Shown here piece after piece: positions 19,439-30,255 of a DNA stretch of 64,000 nt (within the stretch, counting starts at the first letter, position 1; each line of letters opens with the position of its first letter). Origin of the DNA: Citrobacter amalonaticus (GTDB lineage Bacteria > Pseudomonadota > Gammaproteobacteria > Enterobacterales > Enterobacteriaceae). Position numbers and translations under genes: made by a program. The notes beneath the pieces are model-generated. The model did not search any database and was not told the DNA's origin. It saw nothing but the letters and a program-made list of their open reading frames with translations. Where the stretch lies: contig JARDVN010000001.1 in the NCBI GenBank assembly GCA_028994555.1, positions 4,774,001-4,838,000 on the forward strand, written 5' to 3'.

Positions 19439-20884
19439 TTACCTACAAAGGCTATTCATGTTTTTGTAGAAAAGTGTGAAGTCCTTAAAAAAGCGGACCC
19501 GGACGAGAAGACCGCCTAACGTAGCGCTACGCGTAAGATGCGGATGGGTGCGATGCAAACGGGCAATATCATTAACCAGCGCCAGGCCAATGCCCGCCCC
19601 GGCTTCTGATCCTACATTTTCAAGGCGATGGAACGGCAGCATCGCCTGATGAACCTGTTCATCCTCAATGCCCGGGCCGCTGTCTTCTACCTCCAGCACG
19701 ACGGCATCCCCTTCCTGCCTTAACCTGGCGGTGACAGTGCCGTCCTGCGGCGTATATTTCAGGGCGTTATCCAGTAAATTGCCGCACAGTTCACCCAACA
19801 GGACATCATCACCGTCAGTCCATATCGCCTCCTGTGCGCCTTCATAGCCCAGATCGATGCCTTTGCTACGAGCCTGCGCCAGTCGGGTAAAGCAACTCTC
19901 TTGCACCACCTCGAACAGATTAACCGGTAAAAATTGCCGTTCCCCTTGCTCTTTTCGCTTCACGGCGGATAGCTGAAGCAGTCTTTCCGTCAACAGGATG
20001 GTGTTGTCCAGCGTCGTGCTCATCGCCCGTAAGCTCTCGTGCCACTGCTGAGGCTGCTCACTGGCGAGCGCCACGGCAACCTGCGTTTTCAGTACCGCCA
20101 GCGGGGTTTTCAGTTGATGAGACGCATCGGCGCTAAAACGTTCCTGCCGGGAGATGAGGGCACGCAGGCGATCCAGATAGCGGTTGAAGGCGACAATCAG
20201 CAGGCGCGTTTCCGACCAGGGCAGCAGCTCAGGTAACGGCGTCAGGCGTTCCGGTTCACGGCGCACCATCAGTGAAGAGAGCTGACGCATCGGGCGCAGT
20301 ACGCGACGCAGCAGCCAGCCGACCAGCACCAGCGTCAACATGACCAACAATCCCTGCGTTACCCATGATGAAAACAGCAGTTGTCCTGCCAGGTAACGCC
20401 GTGACTGCAGCGTCTCAGCGACATAAATTTCGGCCATCCCGACAATGCCACCTTCATTCACCGGTTGAAGCAAACGCGCCACGCGAATGGCCTGCCCCTG
20501 ATATTGCGTATGATAAAACCAGGCCAGCGCAGGATAGAGTTGCGTGCGAGAGGTGGAAGGCGGCATCGCCGGCAGATCGTCATAACCCGAAATCACCTTC
20601 CCCGCCGGATCCACCACTTTATAGTACAACCGGTCGTTCATATTCAGCTCGAAGCTGTCGAGCACCACCCAGGGGACATTCACTTCCAGCTTCGCATGGC
20701 GAACCACCAGCCGTTCCGCCACCGTTCGCGCGGACGAAAGCAGCGTGCGATCATAAGCCTGCGTCGCCGCCTGCAGGGCGCTGACGTAGCTGTTAAACGC
20801 CGACAGCCCCCACAACAGGATCAGCGGTAGACCAAGGAACAGCAGCAGTTGCAGGTATAACGACTGGGGTTTAGCCCACCTCAT
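19439..20884 (-). CDS. tctE: Sensor histidine kinase TctE
   Basis: Sensor of the tricarboxylate-responsive two-component system controlling tctCBA. A first membrane helix (LYLQLLLFLGLPLILLWGL) and a second near residue 180 (QGLLVMLTLVLVGWLL) frame a periplasmic domain. The H box is SADASHQLKTPLAVL, the N box LCGNLLDNALKYTP, and the G boxes DSGPGIE and GAGIGLALV. The start at 20884 (MRWAKPQS) overlaps the tctD stop by 14 bases, which fits translational coupling. The C-terminal tail after LVRVRFF (KDFTLFYKNMNSLCR) follows a T6 run at about 19491 and may be a frameshifted end, which I could not decide. Confidence 0.93.
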   Translation of the reverse strand: MRWAKPQSLYLQLLLFLGLPLILLWGLSAFNSYVSALQAATQAYDRTLLSSARTVAERLVVRHAKLEVNVPWVVLDSFELNMNDRLYYKVVDPAGKVISGYDDLPAMPPSTSRTQLYPALAWFYHTQYQGQAIRVARLLQPVNEGGIVGMAEIYVAETLQSRRYLAGQLLFSSWVTQGLLVMLTLVLVGWLLRRVLRPMRQLSSLMVRREPERLTPLPELLPWSETRLLIVAFNRYLDRLRALISRQERFSADASHQLKTPLAVLKTQVAVALASEQPQQWHESLRAMSTTLDNTILLTERLLQLSAVKRKEQGERQFLPVNLFEVVQESCFTRLAQARSKGIDLGYEGAQEAIWTDGDDVLLGELCGNLLDNALKYTPQDGTVTARLRQEGDAVVLEVEDSGPGIEDEQVHQAMLPFHRLENVGSEAGAGIGLALVNDIARLHRTHPHLTRSATLGGLLVRVRFFKDFTLFYKNMNSLCR

Positions 20885-21545
20885 CAATACACTCCAGCAC
20901 GTATCCCAGACCGCGCAGAGTGGTGATCCGCACATTACTGCCCTGCAATTTTTTCCGCAGACGATGAATGTACAGTTCAATACTTTCAGGGCTGACTTCA
21001 TCGTTCAGGCTGAAAACCTGCTCGAATAACTGCTGGCGCGATACCGGACGGGTTCTGCGATACATCAGCACCGTTAACAGCGCCAGTTCACGCGGGGTAA
21101 GCGCCAGCGGTTGCTGCTGAAGCAAGAAATAACCTTCATCATGGAATGCCAGGTCGCCCAGTTGCTGCAACTCCTGGACCTGTCCCGCGCTGCGCCGGAG
21201 CAAAGCCCGTAGCCGGGCGTCCAGTTCCTCGAGTTCGAAGGGTTTGGGCAGATAATCATCCGCTCCGGCATTAAGTCCTTTGACCCGATCCGCCACCGCG
21301 CTACGCGCTGTCAGCAGCAGCACCGGCAGCGTCTGCGCACGCTTACGCAGACGCTGCACTACTTCCAGTCCGTCGATGCCGGGCATGTTGATATCGAGAA
21401 CCGCCAGCGCATAGGTTTCGCTGTGCAGAAGATGATCGGCTGCCAGCCCATCGAATACGCAGTCCACGGCGAATCCGTTTTGCACCAGCGCTTTTTCCAG
21501 CCAGTGAGCCAGCTCACGGTTATCTTCCGCCAATAAGAGACGCAT
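20871..21545 (-). CDS. tctD: Response regulator TctD
   Basis: OmpR/PhoB-family regulator of 224 residues. The receiver has the acidic pair AEDN, the phospho-acceptor Asp in VLDINMPGIDG, the Thr in LLLTARS and the Lys in YLPKPFEL. The C-terminal winged helix includes LTPRELALLTVLMYRR and VSPESIELYIHRLRKKLQ. It is transcribed with tctE and divergently from tctC. In the known system it activates the tctCBA transporter when citrate or tricarballylate is present. Confidence 0.95.
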   Translation of the reverse strand: MRLLLAEDNRELAHWLEKALVQNGFAVDCVFDGLAADHLLHSETYALAVLDINMPGIDGLEVVQRLRKRAQTLPVLLLTARSAVADRVKGLNAGADDYLPKPFELEELDARLRALLRRSAGQVQELQQLGDLAFHDEGYFLLQQQPLALTPRELALLTVLMYRRTRPVSRQQLFEQVFSLNDEVSPESIELYIHRLRKKLQGSNVRITTLRGLGYVLECIDEVG

Positions 21546-21697
21546 ATCACATCCTGTAAAGTTTCTGCCGCATTGAAAGGGAAATGAAAGGTAAATGTTT
21601 TAACAATCACGCAACCGAACCGCTACATGCAGGTTCACATAATCAAAAAATAATCTTCCGAACCCTACAGTCCGGTCGTCCGACGTGAGGATAAATA
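21546..21697. promoter_or_regulatory. Divergent tctD / tctC control region
   Basis: 152 bp between divergent regulator and transporter operons, the expected site of TctD binding. A ribosome binding site gtgagg lies before the tctC start. No operator repeat could be assigned by eye. Confidence 0.55.
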
Positions 21698-22675
21698 ATG
21701 AAAAAACAGTTCGTTCGTACCCTTGCTGCAAGCCTTTTACTGATGAGCACCTCTGTCCTGGCGCAGGAAGCGCCGTCGCGTACTGAATGTATCGCCCCGG
21801 CGAAGCCCGGCGGCGGCTTTGACCTCACCTGCAAACTGATTCAGGTGAGCATGATGGAAACCGGCACCATCGAAAAACCGATGCGCGTGACCTACATGCC
21901 CGGCGGCGTAGGTGCCGTCGCCTATAACGCGATCGTCGCGCAACGCCCCGCCGAACCGGGAACGGTCGTCGCGTTTTCCGGCGGGTCGCTGCTTAACCTT
22001 TCGCAGGGCAAGTTTGGTCGTTACGGCGTGGATGATGTGCGCTGGCTGGCGAGCGTCGGCACTGACTACGGCATGATCGCCGTGCGCGCTGACTCGCCGT
22101 GGAAATCGCTGAAAGATCTGCTCACCGCGATGGAAAAAGATCCCAACAGCGTGGTGATCGGCGCCGGTGCGTCAATCGGCAGCCAGGACTGGATGAAATC
22201 GGCGCTGCTGGCCCAACAGGCTAACGTCGACCCACATAAGATGCGCTACGTCGCTTTTGAAGGCGGCGGCGAACCGGTCACCGCGCTGATGGGCAACCAT
22301 GTGCAGGTGGTTTCCGGCGATCTCAGTGAGATGGTGCCCTATCTGAGCGGCGATAAAATCCGCGTCCTCGCGGTCTTCTCCGAAAACCGTCTGCCTGGAC
22401 AACTCGCCAATGTGCCTACCGCCAAAGAGCAGGGTTACGACCTGGTCTGGCCCATCATTCGCGGCTTTTATGTCGGCCCAAAAGTCAGTGATGCCGAATA
22501 TCAGTGGTGGGTGCAGGCGTTTGAAAAACTCCAGCAAACCGACGCATTCAAAAAGCAGCGCGACCTGCGTGGCCTGTTTGAGTTCAATATGACGGGTCAA
22601 CAGCTTGATGAGTATGTCAAAAAACAGGTGACCGGTTACCGCGAGCAGGCGAAAGCCTTTGGTCTGGCGAAATAA
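21698..22675 (+). CDS. tctC: Tricarboxylate-binding periplasmic protein TctC
   Basis: Solute receptor of the tripartite tricarboxylate transporter (TTT), binding citrate, fluorocitrate or tricarballylate. It has a signal peptide (LAASLLLMSTSVLAQEA) and the conserved start of the mature TctC family, CIAPAKPGGGFDLTCKL, with ligand-loop residues and SAGA-type motifs later (VVIGAGASIGSQDW). Length is 325 residues, usual for the family. It is the first gene of tctCBA. The high G+C content contrasts with the neighbouring accessory region. Confidence 0.95.
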   Translation: MKKQFVRTLAASLLLMSTSVLAQEAPSRTECIAPAKPGGGFDLTCKLIQVSMMETGTIEKPMRVTYMPGGVGAVAYNAIVAQRPAEPGTVVAFSGGSLLNLSQGKFGRYGVDDVRWLASVGTDYGMIAVRADSPWKSLKDLLTAMEKDPNSVVIGAGASIGSQDWMKSALLAQQANVDPHKMRYVAFEGGGEPVTALMGNHVQVVSGDLSEMVPYLSGDKIRVLAVFSENRLPGQLANVPTAKEQGYDLVWPIIRGFYVGPKVSDAEYQWWVQAFEKLQQTDAFKKQRDLRGLFEFNMTGQQLDEYVKKQVTGYREQAKAFGLAK

Positions 22676-22689
22676 GCGTGGAGACTCCA

Positions 22690-23121
22690 ATGAGCGATCG
22701 TATTTTCGCCGGTATCTGGCTGTTGCTCTGTATCGCCGGGCTGTTTATCGCCTGGCAAATTCAGAGTGAATACAGTTACGAACCGGTCGGCCCGCGTCCG
22801 TTCCCGCTGGGGATTATCGGCCTGATGGCGCTGTGCGCGCTGGCGCTACTGCTACGCCATCCTGACGTTGTGGACTGGCCGCGCCGGCACGTCCTGCAAA
22901 AACTGTTAACCATGGTGATCGTCCTGCTGATGTACGCCTGGGGATTTGAATGGCTGGGCTTCCCGGTTGCCACCGCGATTCTGACGCTGGTGATTGGCAT
23001 TCTGTTTGGCGCCACATTACCCGCCGCGGGCATTTCCGGCGCCATTCTTGGCATCACCCTGTGGTATGCCTTTGACCGCCTGCTTGATGTCACCCTACCG
23101 CTTGGCGCCTGGCTGAGTTAA
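22690..23121 (+). CDS. tctB: Tricarboxylate transporter small membrane subunit TctB
   Basis: A 143-residue membrane protein with four predicted helices (WLLLCIAGLFIAWQI, GIIGLMALCALALLL, LLTMVIVLLMYAWGF, then the TAILTLVIGILFGATL pair). The start at 22690 follows gtggagactcc, 14 bases after the tctC stop. It forms the membrane complex with TctA. Confidence 0.94.
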   Translation: MSDRIFAGIWLLLCIAGLFIAWQIQSEYSYEPVGPRPFPLGIIGLMALCALALLLRHPDVVDWPRRHVLQKLLTMVIVLLMYAWGFEWLGFPVATAILTLVIGILFGATLPAAGISGAILGITLWYAFDRLLDVTLPLGAWLS

Positions 23122-23131
23122 CGGAGAAATG

Positions 23132-24646
23132 ATGGATACCTGGATATATCTTTCTCAGGGTTTTGCGGTGGCGATGACCCCGGAAAACCTGGTTATTGCG
23201 CTGATTGGCTGCTTCGTTGGCACCATTGTTGGCCTGCTGCCCGGTCTCGGGCCGATCAACGGCGTGGCAATCCTGTTGCCGCTGGCCTTTGCGCTGCATC
23301 TGCCGGCGGAATCGGCGTTGATCCTGCTGGCGACGGTTTACATTGGCTGCGAATACGGCGGACGCATTTCGTCAATTTTGCTCAACGTGCCCGGTGATGC
23401 GGCGGCAATTATGACCGCGCTGGACGGATACCCGATGGCGCAACAGGGGCGCGGCGGCGTCGCGCTCTCTATTTCAGCGGTCAGCTCCTTCTTTGGCTCA
23501 CTGATCGCCATCGGCGGGATCATTCTGTTCGCCCCTATACTGGCGCAGTGGTCGCTGGCGTTTGGTCCGGCAGAGTACTTCGCGCTGATGGTCTTCGCTA
23601 TCGCCTGTCTTGGCAGCATGATGGCGCAAAATCCGCTGAAATCGTTTCTGGCGGCGCTGATTGGTCTGGGACTGGCGACCGTCGGCGTCGACGCCAACAC
23701 CGGGGTGTATCGCTTTACCTTTGACAGCGTGCATCTTTCTGACGGCGTGCAGTTTATCGTCGTGGTGATCGGTCTGTTCTCGGTTTCTGAAATCCTGCTG
23801 ATGCTGGAACATACCAGCAGCGGGCAGAAACTGGTGCGCAAAACGGGACGTATGCTGTTTAACGCTAAAGAGGGTGCGCAGTGCGTCGGCGCGACGCTGC
23901 GCTCGTCGGTGATCGGTTTCTTCGTCGGCGTGCTGCCAGGTGCGGGCGCCACCATCGCCAGCGCCATCACCTACATGACCGAGAAAAAAATCAGCGGCAA
24001 CAGCGACAGCTTCGGCAAAGGCGACATTCGTGGCGTCGCCGCGCCGGAAGCCGCCAACAATGCGTCGGCCTGCGGCTCGTTTATTCCGATGCTGACGCTG
24101 GGCGTTCCCGGCTCCGGCACGACGGCAGTGATGATGGGGGCGTTAACGCTCTATAACATCACGCCCGGACCGGCGATGTTTACCGAACAACCGGATATCG
24201 TCTGGGGTCTGATTGCAGCGCTGCTGATTGCCAACGTGATGCTGCTGGTGATGAACATTCCGCTGATCGGCCTGTTCACCCGCATGCTGACCATTCCCCT
24301 GTGGTTTCTGGTGCCGGCTATCGCGGCAGTTTCCGCAGTCGGCGTGTATGCCGTACACAGCACCACGTTTGATCTGGTACTGATGGTCGCGCTCGGCGTG
24401 CTGGGCTATATTCTGCGCAAAATGCACTTCCCGATGTCGCCGCTGATCTTAGGCTTTGTGCTGGGCGAAATGCTCGAACAAAACCTGCGCCGTGCGCTGT
24501 CGATCAGCAACGGCAATATGGCGATTTTGTGGGAAAGCAGCGTCACCAAAGTGCTGCTGGTGATGGCGGTGGCGGTCATAGTGATCCCGCCACTGTTACG
24601 GATCCTCCGCAAACGCAACACCAAACCGCAGGTGGATGTGGGGTAA
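23132..24646 (+). CDS. tctA: Tricarboxylate transporter large membrane subunit TctA
   Basis: The 504-residue channel-forming subunit has about 11 helices. The two conserved TctA signatures are present: [17 protein letters not shown] early and [20 protein letters not shown] in the middle, with [20 protein letters not shown] and [18 protein letters not shown]. The start is the ATG at 23132 ([10 protein letters not shown]); one more ATG directly before it overlaps the ribosome binding site. No indel was found. Confidence 0.95.
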   Translation: MDTWIYLSQGFAVAMTPENLVIALIGCFVGTIVGLLPGLGPINGVAILLPLAFALHLPAESALILLATVYIGCEYGGRISSILLNVPGDAAAIMTALDGYPMAQQGRGGVALSISAVSSFFGSLIAIGGIILFAPILAQWSLAFGPAEYFALMVFAIACLGSMMAQNPLKSFLAALIGLGLATVGVDANTGVYRFTFDSVHLSDGVQFIVVVIGLFSVSEILLMLEHTSSGQKLVRKTGRMLFNAKEGAQCVGATLRSSVIGFFVGVLPGAGATIASAITYMTEKKISGNSDSFGKGDIRGVAAPEAANNASACGSFIPMLTLGVPGSGTTAVMMGALTLYNITPGPAMFTEQPDIVWGLIAALLIANVMLLVMNIPLIGLFTRMLTIPLWFLVPAIAAVSAVGVYAVHSTTFDLVLMVALGVLGYILRKMHFPMSPLILGFVLGEMLEQNLRRALSISNGNMAILWESSVTKVLLVMAVAVIVIPPLLRILRKRNTKPQVDVG

Positions 24647-24651
24647 TACCT

Positions 24652-24682
24652 CGCCGGATGACGGTTCGCTTATCCGGCCTAC
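24652..24682. repeat. REP element after tctA
   Basis: cgccggatgacggttcgcttatccggcc is a palindromic REP unit directly after the tctA stop, with a further diverged arm downstream. It probably stabilises the operon mRNA end. Confidence 0.7.
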
Positions 24683-24716
24683 CTAAAAAGCGCAGCGTTG
24701 TCATCCGACAACAGGC

Positions 24717-26216
24717 TCAATCCTTAACGTTGCCTCCGACAACCGCCTCAATCCGTTCCTGCATATAAGCAAAGAACGGATTTGAGGTGACGCGCATTAA
24801 CGTATCCAGCCCCACCAGCAGCGTGGAGGTCTCCCCACGCAATGCAATCGTGCCCAGACTCAACCCATAGCGATTCAGCTCATCCGGCTTCAACCCATAC
24901 AGCGAGTCGGTAATCGGAAACGGCACCGCCACATGCGACAGTGAGTACATCTCCTGCGGCCAGGCTTCCTGTAGCGGCTGAACCTGCACGTCACGCGTTC
25001 CGGCGAGGGTGTCGCTCGCCACCACGGCCAGCGTTTCCGCTGTGGCGTTGGTGACCACCGTTGTGCGATAAGTACGCGGTACGGATGGCAACAGCGTCGT
25101 CGCGGCGGTATAAGAAGACGCCCGCAGAAGAGGACGCAGGTTAGCCGCCTGATTGATATCAAATAGCACCAGTTCGCTGCCGTTAGCGCCCAGATAGCGA
25201 TATAACGACTCCACCACCGCCCGGGTGCTGACGGTAGAGTCCATCACCGACTGGAAGGTCAGCACCGGCGGCATTTCGTGAAGTCGCGTATTCTGCGCAT
25301 CCTGAACAATTTGCTGCTGTAGCGCTTTGGTTAGCAGATAAGACTGCCGCGCCGCATTGACCGGAAACGAATTGTATTTGAAGGGATTATACTCTGGCGT
25401 GACATTGAGCCACGCCGCTTTGGCAAAGGCGGGGAACATGGCTGGCAGTCCCGCCAGCCCGGCAAAACGGGCGAAGGAGGTGACACCAATCATCGGCGAC
25501 AGCAACACCAGTTGCTGAGGGCGTCGCAGCGTAACGTCGTCCAGACTGTCCAGCGTGTATTTCAGCGCCAGCGCGCCGCCATTAGAGTATCCCACCAGAT
25601 GCAGCGGCACGTCTTTACCCGCCAGTCGTGTCGCTTCACGAACCGCCAGGCGCGTCGTGGCCAGCCACGCATCCCAGTCAACCGCCGTTAACGCGCCTGG
25701 CGCGGTGCCGTGTCCGGGCAGGCGGGGCACCACGGCGATAAATCCCTGCTGCTGGTAGATCCGGGCGATATATTTCAGGCTGTAGGGCGAGTCGGTCAGG
25801 CCGTGCAGCATCACGGCAACGCCGCGCGGTTTGCCATGCGGCATCAACACGAATGAACGGTTCCCGTTGGGGGCAAATTGCATGGGATAAACCCGACTCC
25901 CCGACCAGAAACGGTTGATCGGCGTTTGCTCATCCGGGCTCAGTTTGTCACCCACCTGTTTTTGTAAATCGACGAACAGCGCCTCTTCCCGCGCCAGATA
26001 GTGTGCAAACGTTGCGTTATCCAGCGCTGCCACACTCATTTCATTCCCCTGCCAGGTGTGCCAGGGATGAAGGTCAGGCCCGCTCTCAGTCTGATACACC
26101 CGCACGCCGAGGAAAATAATCAGCACCACCAGCAGCGTCAGCGCCACGTGTTTGACCAGCACCAACAGGCCGGAACTGACCCACTTCACCCGGCGAAAGA
26201 GGTTTTTAATGACCAT
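24717..26216 (-). CDS. Membrane-anchored alpha/beta hydrolase
   Basis: The 499-residue protein has one N-terminal membrane helix (VALTLLVVLIIFLGVRVYQ) and a periplasmic or membrane-facing alpha/beta-hydrolase domain. Features are the oxyanion-hole segment AVMLHGLTDSPYSLKYIAR, PRLPGHGTAP, and the nucleophile elbow LVGYSNGGALALKY with Ser. The rest of the sequence, about 200 residues with SVMDSTVSTRAVVESLYRYL and a late FPITDSLYG, looks like the region of the Asp/His pair. It resembles a lysophospholipase or esterase; the substrate is unknown. It converges with tctA and is divergent from glaH. Confidence 0.75.
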   Translation of the reverse strand: MVIKNLFRRVKWVSSGLLVLVKHVALTLLVVLIIFLGVRVYQTESGPDLHPWHTWQGNEMSVAALDNATFAHYLAREEALFVDLQKQVGDKLSPDEQTPINRFWSGSRVYPMQFAPNGNRSFVLMPHGKPRGVAVMLHGLTDSPYSLKYIARIYQQQGFIAVVPRLPGHGTAPGALTAVDWDAWLATTRLAVREATRLAGKDVPLHLVGYSNGGALALKYTLDSLDDVTLRRPQQLVLLSPMIGVTSFARFAGLAGLPAMFPAFAKAAWLNVTPEYNPFKYNSFPVNAARQSYLLTKALQQQIVQDAQNTRLHEMPPVLTFQSVMDSTVSTRAVVESLYRYLGANGSELVLFDINQAANLRPLLRASSYTAATTLLPSVPRTYRTTVVTNATAETLAVVASDTLAGTRDVQVQPLQEAWPQEMYSLSHVAVPFPITDSLYGLKPDELNRYGLSLGTIALRGETSTLLVGLDTLMRVTSNPFFAYMQERIEAVVGGNVKD

Positions 26217-26358
26217 GTTTATCCTAATCTTCGCTTATCAGCCGCACCACAACCGGCGTTAGTGTAGGTTAACCAGCGGTTTCCTCAACCATTTCCACCT
26301 TTTTCTGCCGGTATGCCTCCTCTTGTCCCTGCATTTAATAATGTTAAATATTTGTTGG

Positions 26359-26372
26359 TTTTGATCACAAAA
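26359..26372 (+). promoter_or_regulatory. Probable CRP site of the glaH promoter
   Basis: ttttgatcacaaaa, an imperfect palindrome with one good half (tcaca) of TGTGA-N6-TCACA. The csiD/glaH promoter of E. coli is known to need cAMP-CRP and RpoS, and the surrounding A+T-rich stretch suits that. The start point cannot be seen. Confidence 0.45.
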
Positions 26373-26489
26373 AAGAAACAAAAAGTTCATTTTGTGCGCG
26401 TTTATCGAAAATGTAGATATTTTTAATTTATGGCTACGAAATGAGCTTCGCCATGTCTCCCTGACCATCTACTGAGAGGATCGATTCTG

Positions 26490-27467
26490 ATGAATGCACT
26501 GACTGCCGTTAAACCAAACGCTGAAGATCCAGGCCAATACGACAACGGATTTACGTTGAAACCGTCAGCCCAGTCCCCGCGGCTGCTGGAGCTGACCTTT
26601 TCCGCCCGGACGACGGAACACTTTCTCCAGCAGGTCGCACAGTGGCCGGTGCAGGCACTGGAATACAAATCCTTCCTGCGCTTCAAAGTGGGCAAGATCC
26701 TTGACGATCTTTGCGACAACCAGTTGCAGCCGCTGCTGCTGAAAACGCTGCTGGATCGCGCTGAGGGTGCGCTACTGATCAACGCAGAGGGCATCAATGA
26801 CGTGGAACAGGCTGACGATATGGTCAAACTGGCAACGGCGGTGGCGCATCTGGTTGGACGTTCCAATTTCGATGCGATGAGCGGCCAGTACTATGCGCGC
26901 TTCGTAGTGAAAAATGTCGATAACTCAGACAGCTATCTGCGTCAGCCGCATCGCGTTATGGAGCTGCATAACGACGGTACTTATCTTGAAGAAGTCACCG
27001 ATTACGTGCTGATGATGAAAATTGACGAGCAGAACATGACTGGCGGTAACTCGCTGCTGTTGCATCTCGACGACTGGGAGCATCTCGACAAGTACTTTAG
27101 CCATCCGCTGGCGCGTCGTCCGATGCGTTTCGCCGCGCCGCCGAGCAAAAACGTCAGCCAGGAGGTATTCCACCCGGTATTTGACGTCGACCAACAGGGT
27201 CGCCCGGTCATGCGTTATATCGATCAGTTCGTACAACCGAAAGATTTTGAAGAGGGTGTCTGGCTGAGCGAGCTGTCTGATGCGCTGGAAACCAGTAAAA
27301 GCATTCTGTCTGTTCCGGTATCGGTGGGTAAATTCCTGCTGATTAATAACCTTTTCTGGCTGCACGGTCGCGATCGCTTTACCCCGCACCCGGATCTGCG
27401 CCGCGAACTGATGCGCCAGCGCGGCTACTTCGCGTATTCCACCCACCACTACCAGACGCATCAGTAA
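26490..27467 (+). CDS. glaH: Glutarate 2-hydroxylase GlaH (CsiD)
   Basis: An Fe(II)/2-oxoglutarate oxygenase that hydroxylates glutarate to L-2-hydroxyglutarate. The metal-binding His-x-Asp is seen in [11 protein letters not shown], with the distal His in [12 protein letters not shown] and an Arg in that area for 2-oxoglutarate. Length is 325 residues, as in E. coli. It is first in the glaH-lhgO-gabDTP-csiR order and is carbon-starvation induced in relatives. Confidence 0.95.
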   Translation: MNALTAVKPNAEDPGQYDNGFTLKPSAQSPRLLELTFSARTTEHFLQQVAQWPVQALEYKSFLRFKVGKILDDLCDNQLQPLLLKTLLDRAEGALLINAEGINDVEQADDMVKLATAVAHLVGRSNFDAMSGQYYARFVVKNVDNSDSYLRQPHRVMELHNDGTYLEEVTDYVLMMKIDEQNMTGGNSLLLHLDDWEHLDKYFSHPLARRPMRFAAPPSKNVSQEVFHPVFDVDQQGRPVMRYIDQFVQPKDFEEGVWLSELSDALETSKSILSVPVSVGKFLLINNLFWLHGRDRFTPHPDLRRELMRQRGYFAYSTHHYQTHQ

Positions 27468-27486
27468 GCGCGAAGGAAAAAAGCGG

Positions 27487-28756
27487 ATGTATGATTTTGT
27501 GATCATTGGCGGCGGCATTATTGGCATGTCGACCGCCATGCAGTTAATGGATGTTTATCCGGACGCCCGTATCGCGCTGCTGGAAAAAGAGTCCGGTCCG
27601 GCCTGCCATCAAACGGGCCACAACAGCGGCGTGATCCATGCCGGGGTTTATTACACCCCCGGCAGTCTGAAGGCGCAGTTTTGTCTCGCCGGTAACCGTG
27701 CGACCAAAGCCTTTTGCGATCAAAACGACATCCGCTACGACACCTGCGGCAAGATGCTGGTCGCCACCTCGGAACGGGAAATGGAACGGATGCGCGCTCT
27801 GTGGGATCGCACTGCCGCCAATGGCTTAGAGCGCGAATGGCTGAGTGCACAGGAATTGCGCGAGCGCGAACCGAACATTACCGGGCTTGGCGGCATTTTT
27901 GTACCCTCCAGCGGGATCGTCAGCTACCGGGAGGTCACGGCGGCGATGGCGAAAATCTTCCAGGCCAGAGGCGGCGAAATTATCTACAACGCCGACGTCA
28001 TCGCCCTCAAAGAGCATGCCACGGGCGTGGTGGTACAGACCCGCCAGGGGCAGGAATTTGAAGGGGCGACGCTAATTACCTGCTCCGGGCTGATGGCTGA
28101 CCGACTGGTGAAAATGCTTGGCGTCGAACCCGGTTTTATCATCTGCCCATTTCGTGGCGAGTACTTCCGCCTGGCGGCGGAGCACAATCAGGTAGTCAAC
28201 CATCTGATCTACCCAATCCCCGATCCGGCGATGCCGTTTCTCGGCGTCCATCTCACCCGCATGATCGACGGCAGCGTCACGGTCGGGCCGAATGCGGTGC
28301 TGGCGTTTAAGCGCGAAGGCTATCGCAAACGCGACTTTTCACTCAGCGATACGCTGGAGATCCTCGGTTCTTCCGGCATTCGTCGGGTTCTGCAAAACAA
28401 CCTGCGCTCAGGCTTAAGCGAGATGAAAAACTCGCTGTGCAAGAGTGGCTATTTGCGACTGGTGCAAAAGTACTGCCCGAGCCTGACGCTCAACGATCTG
28501 CAGCCGTGGCCCGCTGGCGTCCGCGCTCAGGCGGTGTCGCCGGACGGCAAGCTAATTGACGATTTTCTGTTTGTCACTACGCCGAGATCGATCCACACCT
28601 GCAATGCCCCCTCCCCCGGCGGCGACGTCAGCGCTGCCTATCGGCGCACACATCGTCAGTCAGGTCCAGACGTTACTGGCAAACCAGAGCACTCCCGGAC
28701 GCACGCTGCGTGCGGCACGTAGCGTGGACACCTTACACGCCGCTTTCACCCGTTAA
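27487..28756 (+). CDS. lhgO: L-2-hydroxyglutarate dehydrogenase LhgO (frameshifted)
   Basis: FAD-dependent membrane-associated enzyme that oxidises L-2-hydroxyglutarate to 2-oxoglutarate and passes electrons to the quinone pool. The N-terminal dinucleotide motif IIGGGIIGMSTAMQL is clear, with GHNSGVIHAGVYYTPGS after it. A C5 run at 28613-28617 is one base too long. Corrected, NAPSPAATSALPIGAHIVSQ continues to DTLHAAFTR with stop at 28756, giving 422 codons. As given, the frame diverges at residue 378. The gene lies 19 bp after glaH. Confidence 0.92.
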
Positions 28757-28780
28757 CCTTTTTTCAGACAGGAAGCCATC

Positions 28781-30230
28781 ATGCAACTAAACGATCCGAC
28801 GTTGTTCCGCCAGCAGGCCTTGATCGACGGCCAGTGGCGCGATGCCGATAGCGGCGAAGTCATTGCGGTGACTAACCCGGCCAACGGTCAGACGCTGGGC
28901 AGCGTGCCGAAAATGGGCAGTGCGGAAACCCGCGACGCCATTGAGGCCGCAAACCGCGCACTGCCTGCCTGGCGCGACCTCACCGCCAAAGAGCGGGCGA
29001 ATATTCTGCGTCGCTGGTTCAATCTGATGCTGGAGCATCAGGACGATCTCGCCCGCCTGATGACCCTGGAACAGGGCAAGCCGCTGGCAGAGGCCAAAGG
29101 GGAAATCAGCTATGCCGCCTCCTTTATTGAGTGGTTTGCCGAAGAGGGCAAACGTATTTATGGCGACACTATTCCCGGACACCAGGCCGACAAACGCCTG
29201 ATCGTCATTAAGCAGCCGATTGGCGTTACTGCCGCCATTACGCCGTGGAACTTCCCGTCAGCGATGATCACCCGCAAAGCCGGTCCGGCACTGGCGGCTG
29301 GCTGCACGATGGTGCTTAAACCCGCCAGCCAGACGCCGTTCTCCGCGCTGGCGCTGGCGGAACTGGCAAACCGCGCCGGGATCCCGCCGGGCGTATTCAG
29401 CGTTGTCACCGGTTCGGCGGGCGCCGTCGGTAACGAACTGACCCAAAATCCGCTGGTGCGCAAACTGTCGTTCACCGGCTCGACGGAGATTGGTCGCCAG
29501 TTGATGGAACAGTGTGCCAAAGACATCAAAAAAAGTCTCCCTGGAGTTGGGCGGTAACGCGCCGTTTATCGTCTTTGACGATGCGTGCCTCGATAAAGCA
29601 GTAGAAGGCGCGCTGGCTTCTAAGTTCCGCAACGCCGGGCAGACCTGCGTCTGCGCCAACCGTTTGTATGTCCAGGAGGGCGTTTATGAGCGCTTTGCAG
29701 AGAAACTGCAGCAGGCGGTGGAAAAACTGCAACTCGGCGACGGTCTGGCACCCGAGGTCACTACCGGCCCACTGATTGATGAGAAAGCCGTCGCCAAAGT
29801 GCAGGAGCACATTGCCGATGCGCTGGAAAAAGGGGCGCGCATCATTACCGGCGGAAAACCGCATGCGCTGGGCGGCAATTTCTTCCAGCCCACCATTCTG
29901 GTGGACGTGCCAGACAACGCGAAGGTCGCCAAAGAAGAGACCTTCGGCCCGCTGGCTCCGCTGTTCCGCTTTAGGGATGAAGCCGACGTGATCAGACAGG
30001 CCAATGACACCGAGTTTGGTCTGGCAGCCTATTTCTACGCCCGCGATTTGAGCCGCGTCTTTCGCGTTGGCGAGGCGCTGGAGTACGGCATCGTCGGCAT
30101 TAACACCGGCATTATCTCGAACGAAGTCGCCCCCTTTGGCGGGATCAAAGCCTCCGGTCTTGGCCGCGAAGGCTCCAAATACGGCATCGAAGATTACTTA
30201 GAAATCAAATACCTGTGCATTGGCCTTTAA
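28781..30230 (+). CDS. gabD: Succinate-semialdehyde dehydrogenase GabD (frameshifted)
   Basis: NADP-dependent oxidation of succinate or glutarate semialdehyde. Aldehyde dehydrogenase landmarks: PWNFPSAMITRKAGPALAAG, FTGSTEIGRQL, LELGGNAPFIVFDDA with the catalytic Glu, and the catalytic Cys in NAGQTCVCANR. An A7 run at 29528-29534 should be A6; corrected, DIKKVSLELGGNAP joins the halves to 482 residues. It follows lhgO by 24 bp and leads into gabT. Confidence 0.94.
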
Positions 30231-30255
30231 TAATAAATCGACTGGAGAACACCTG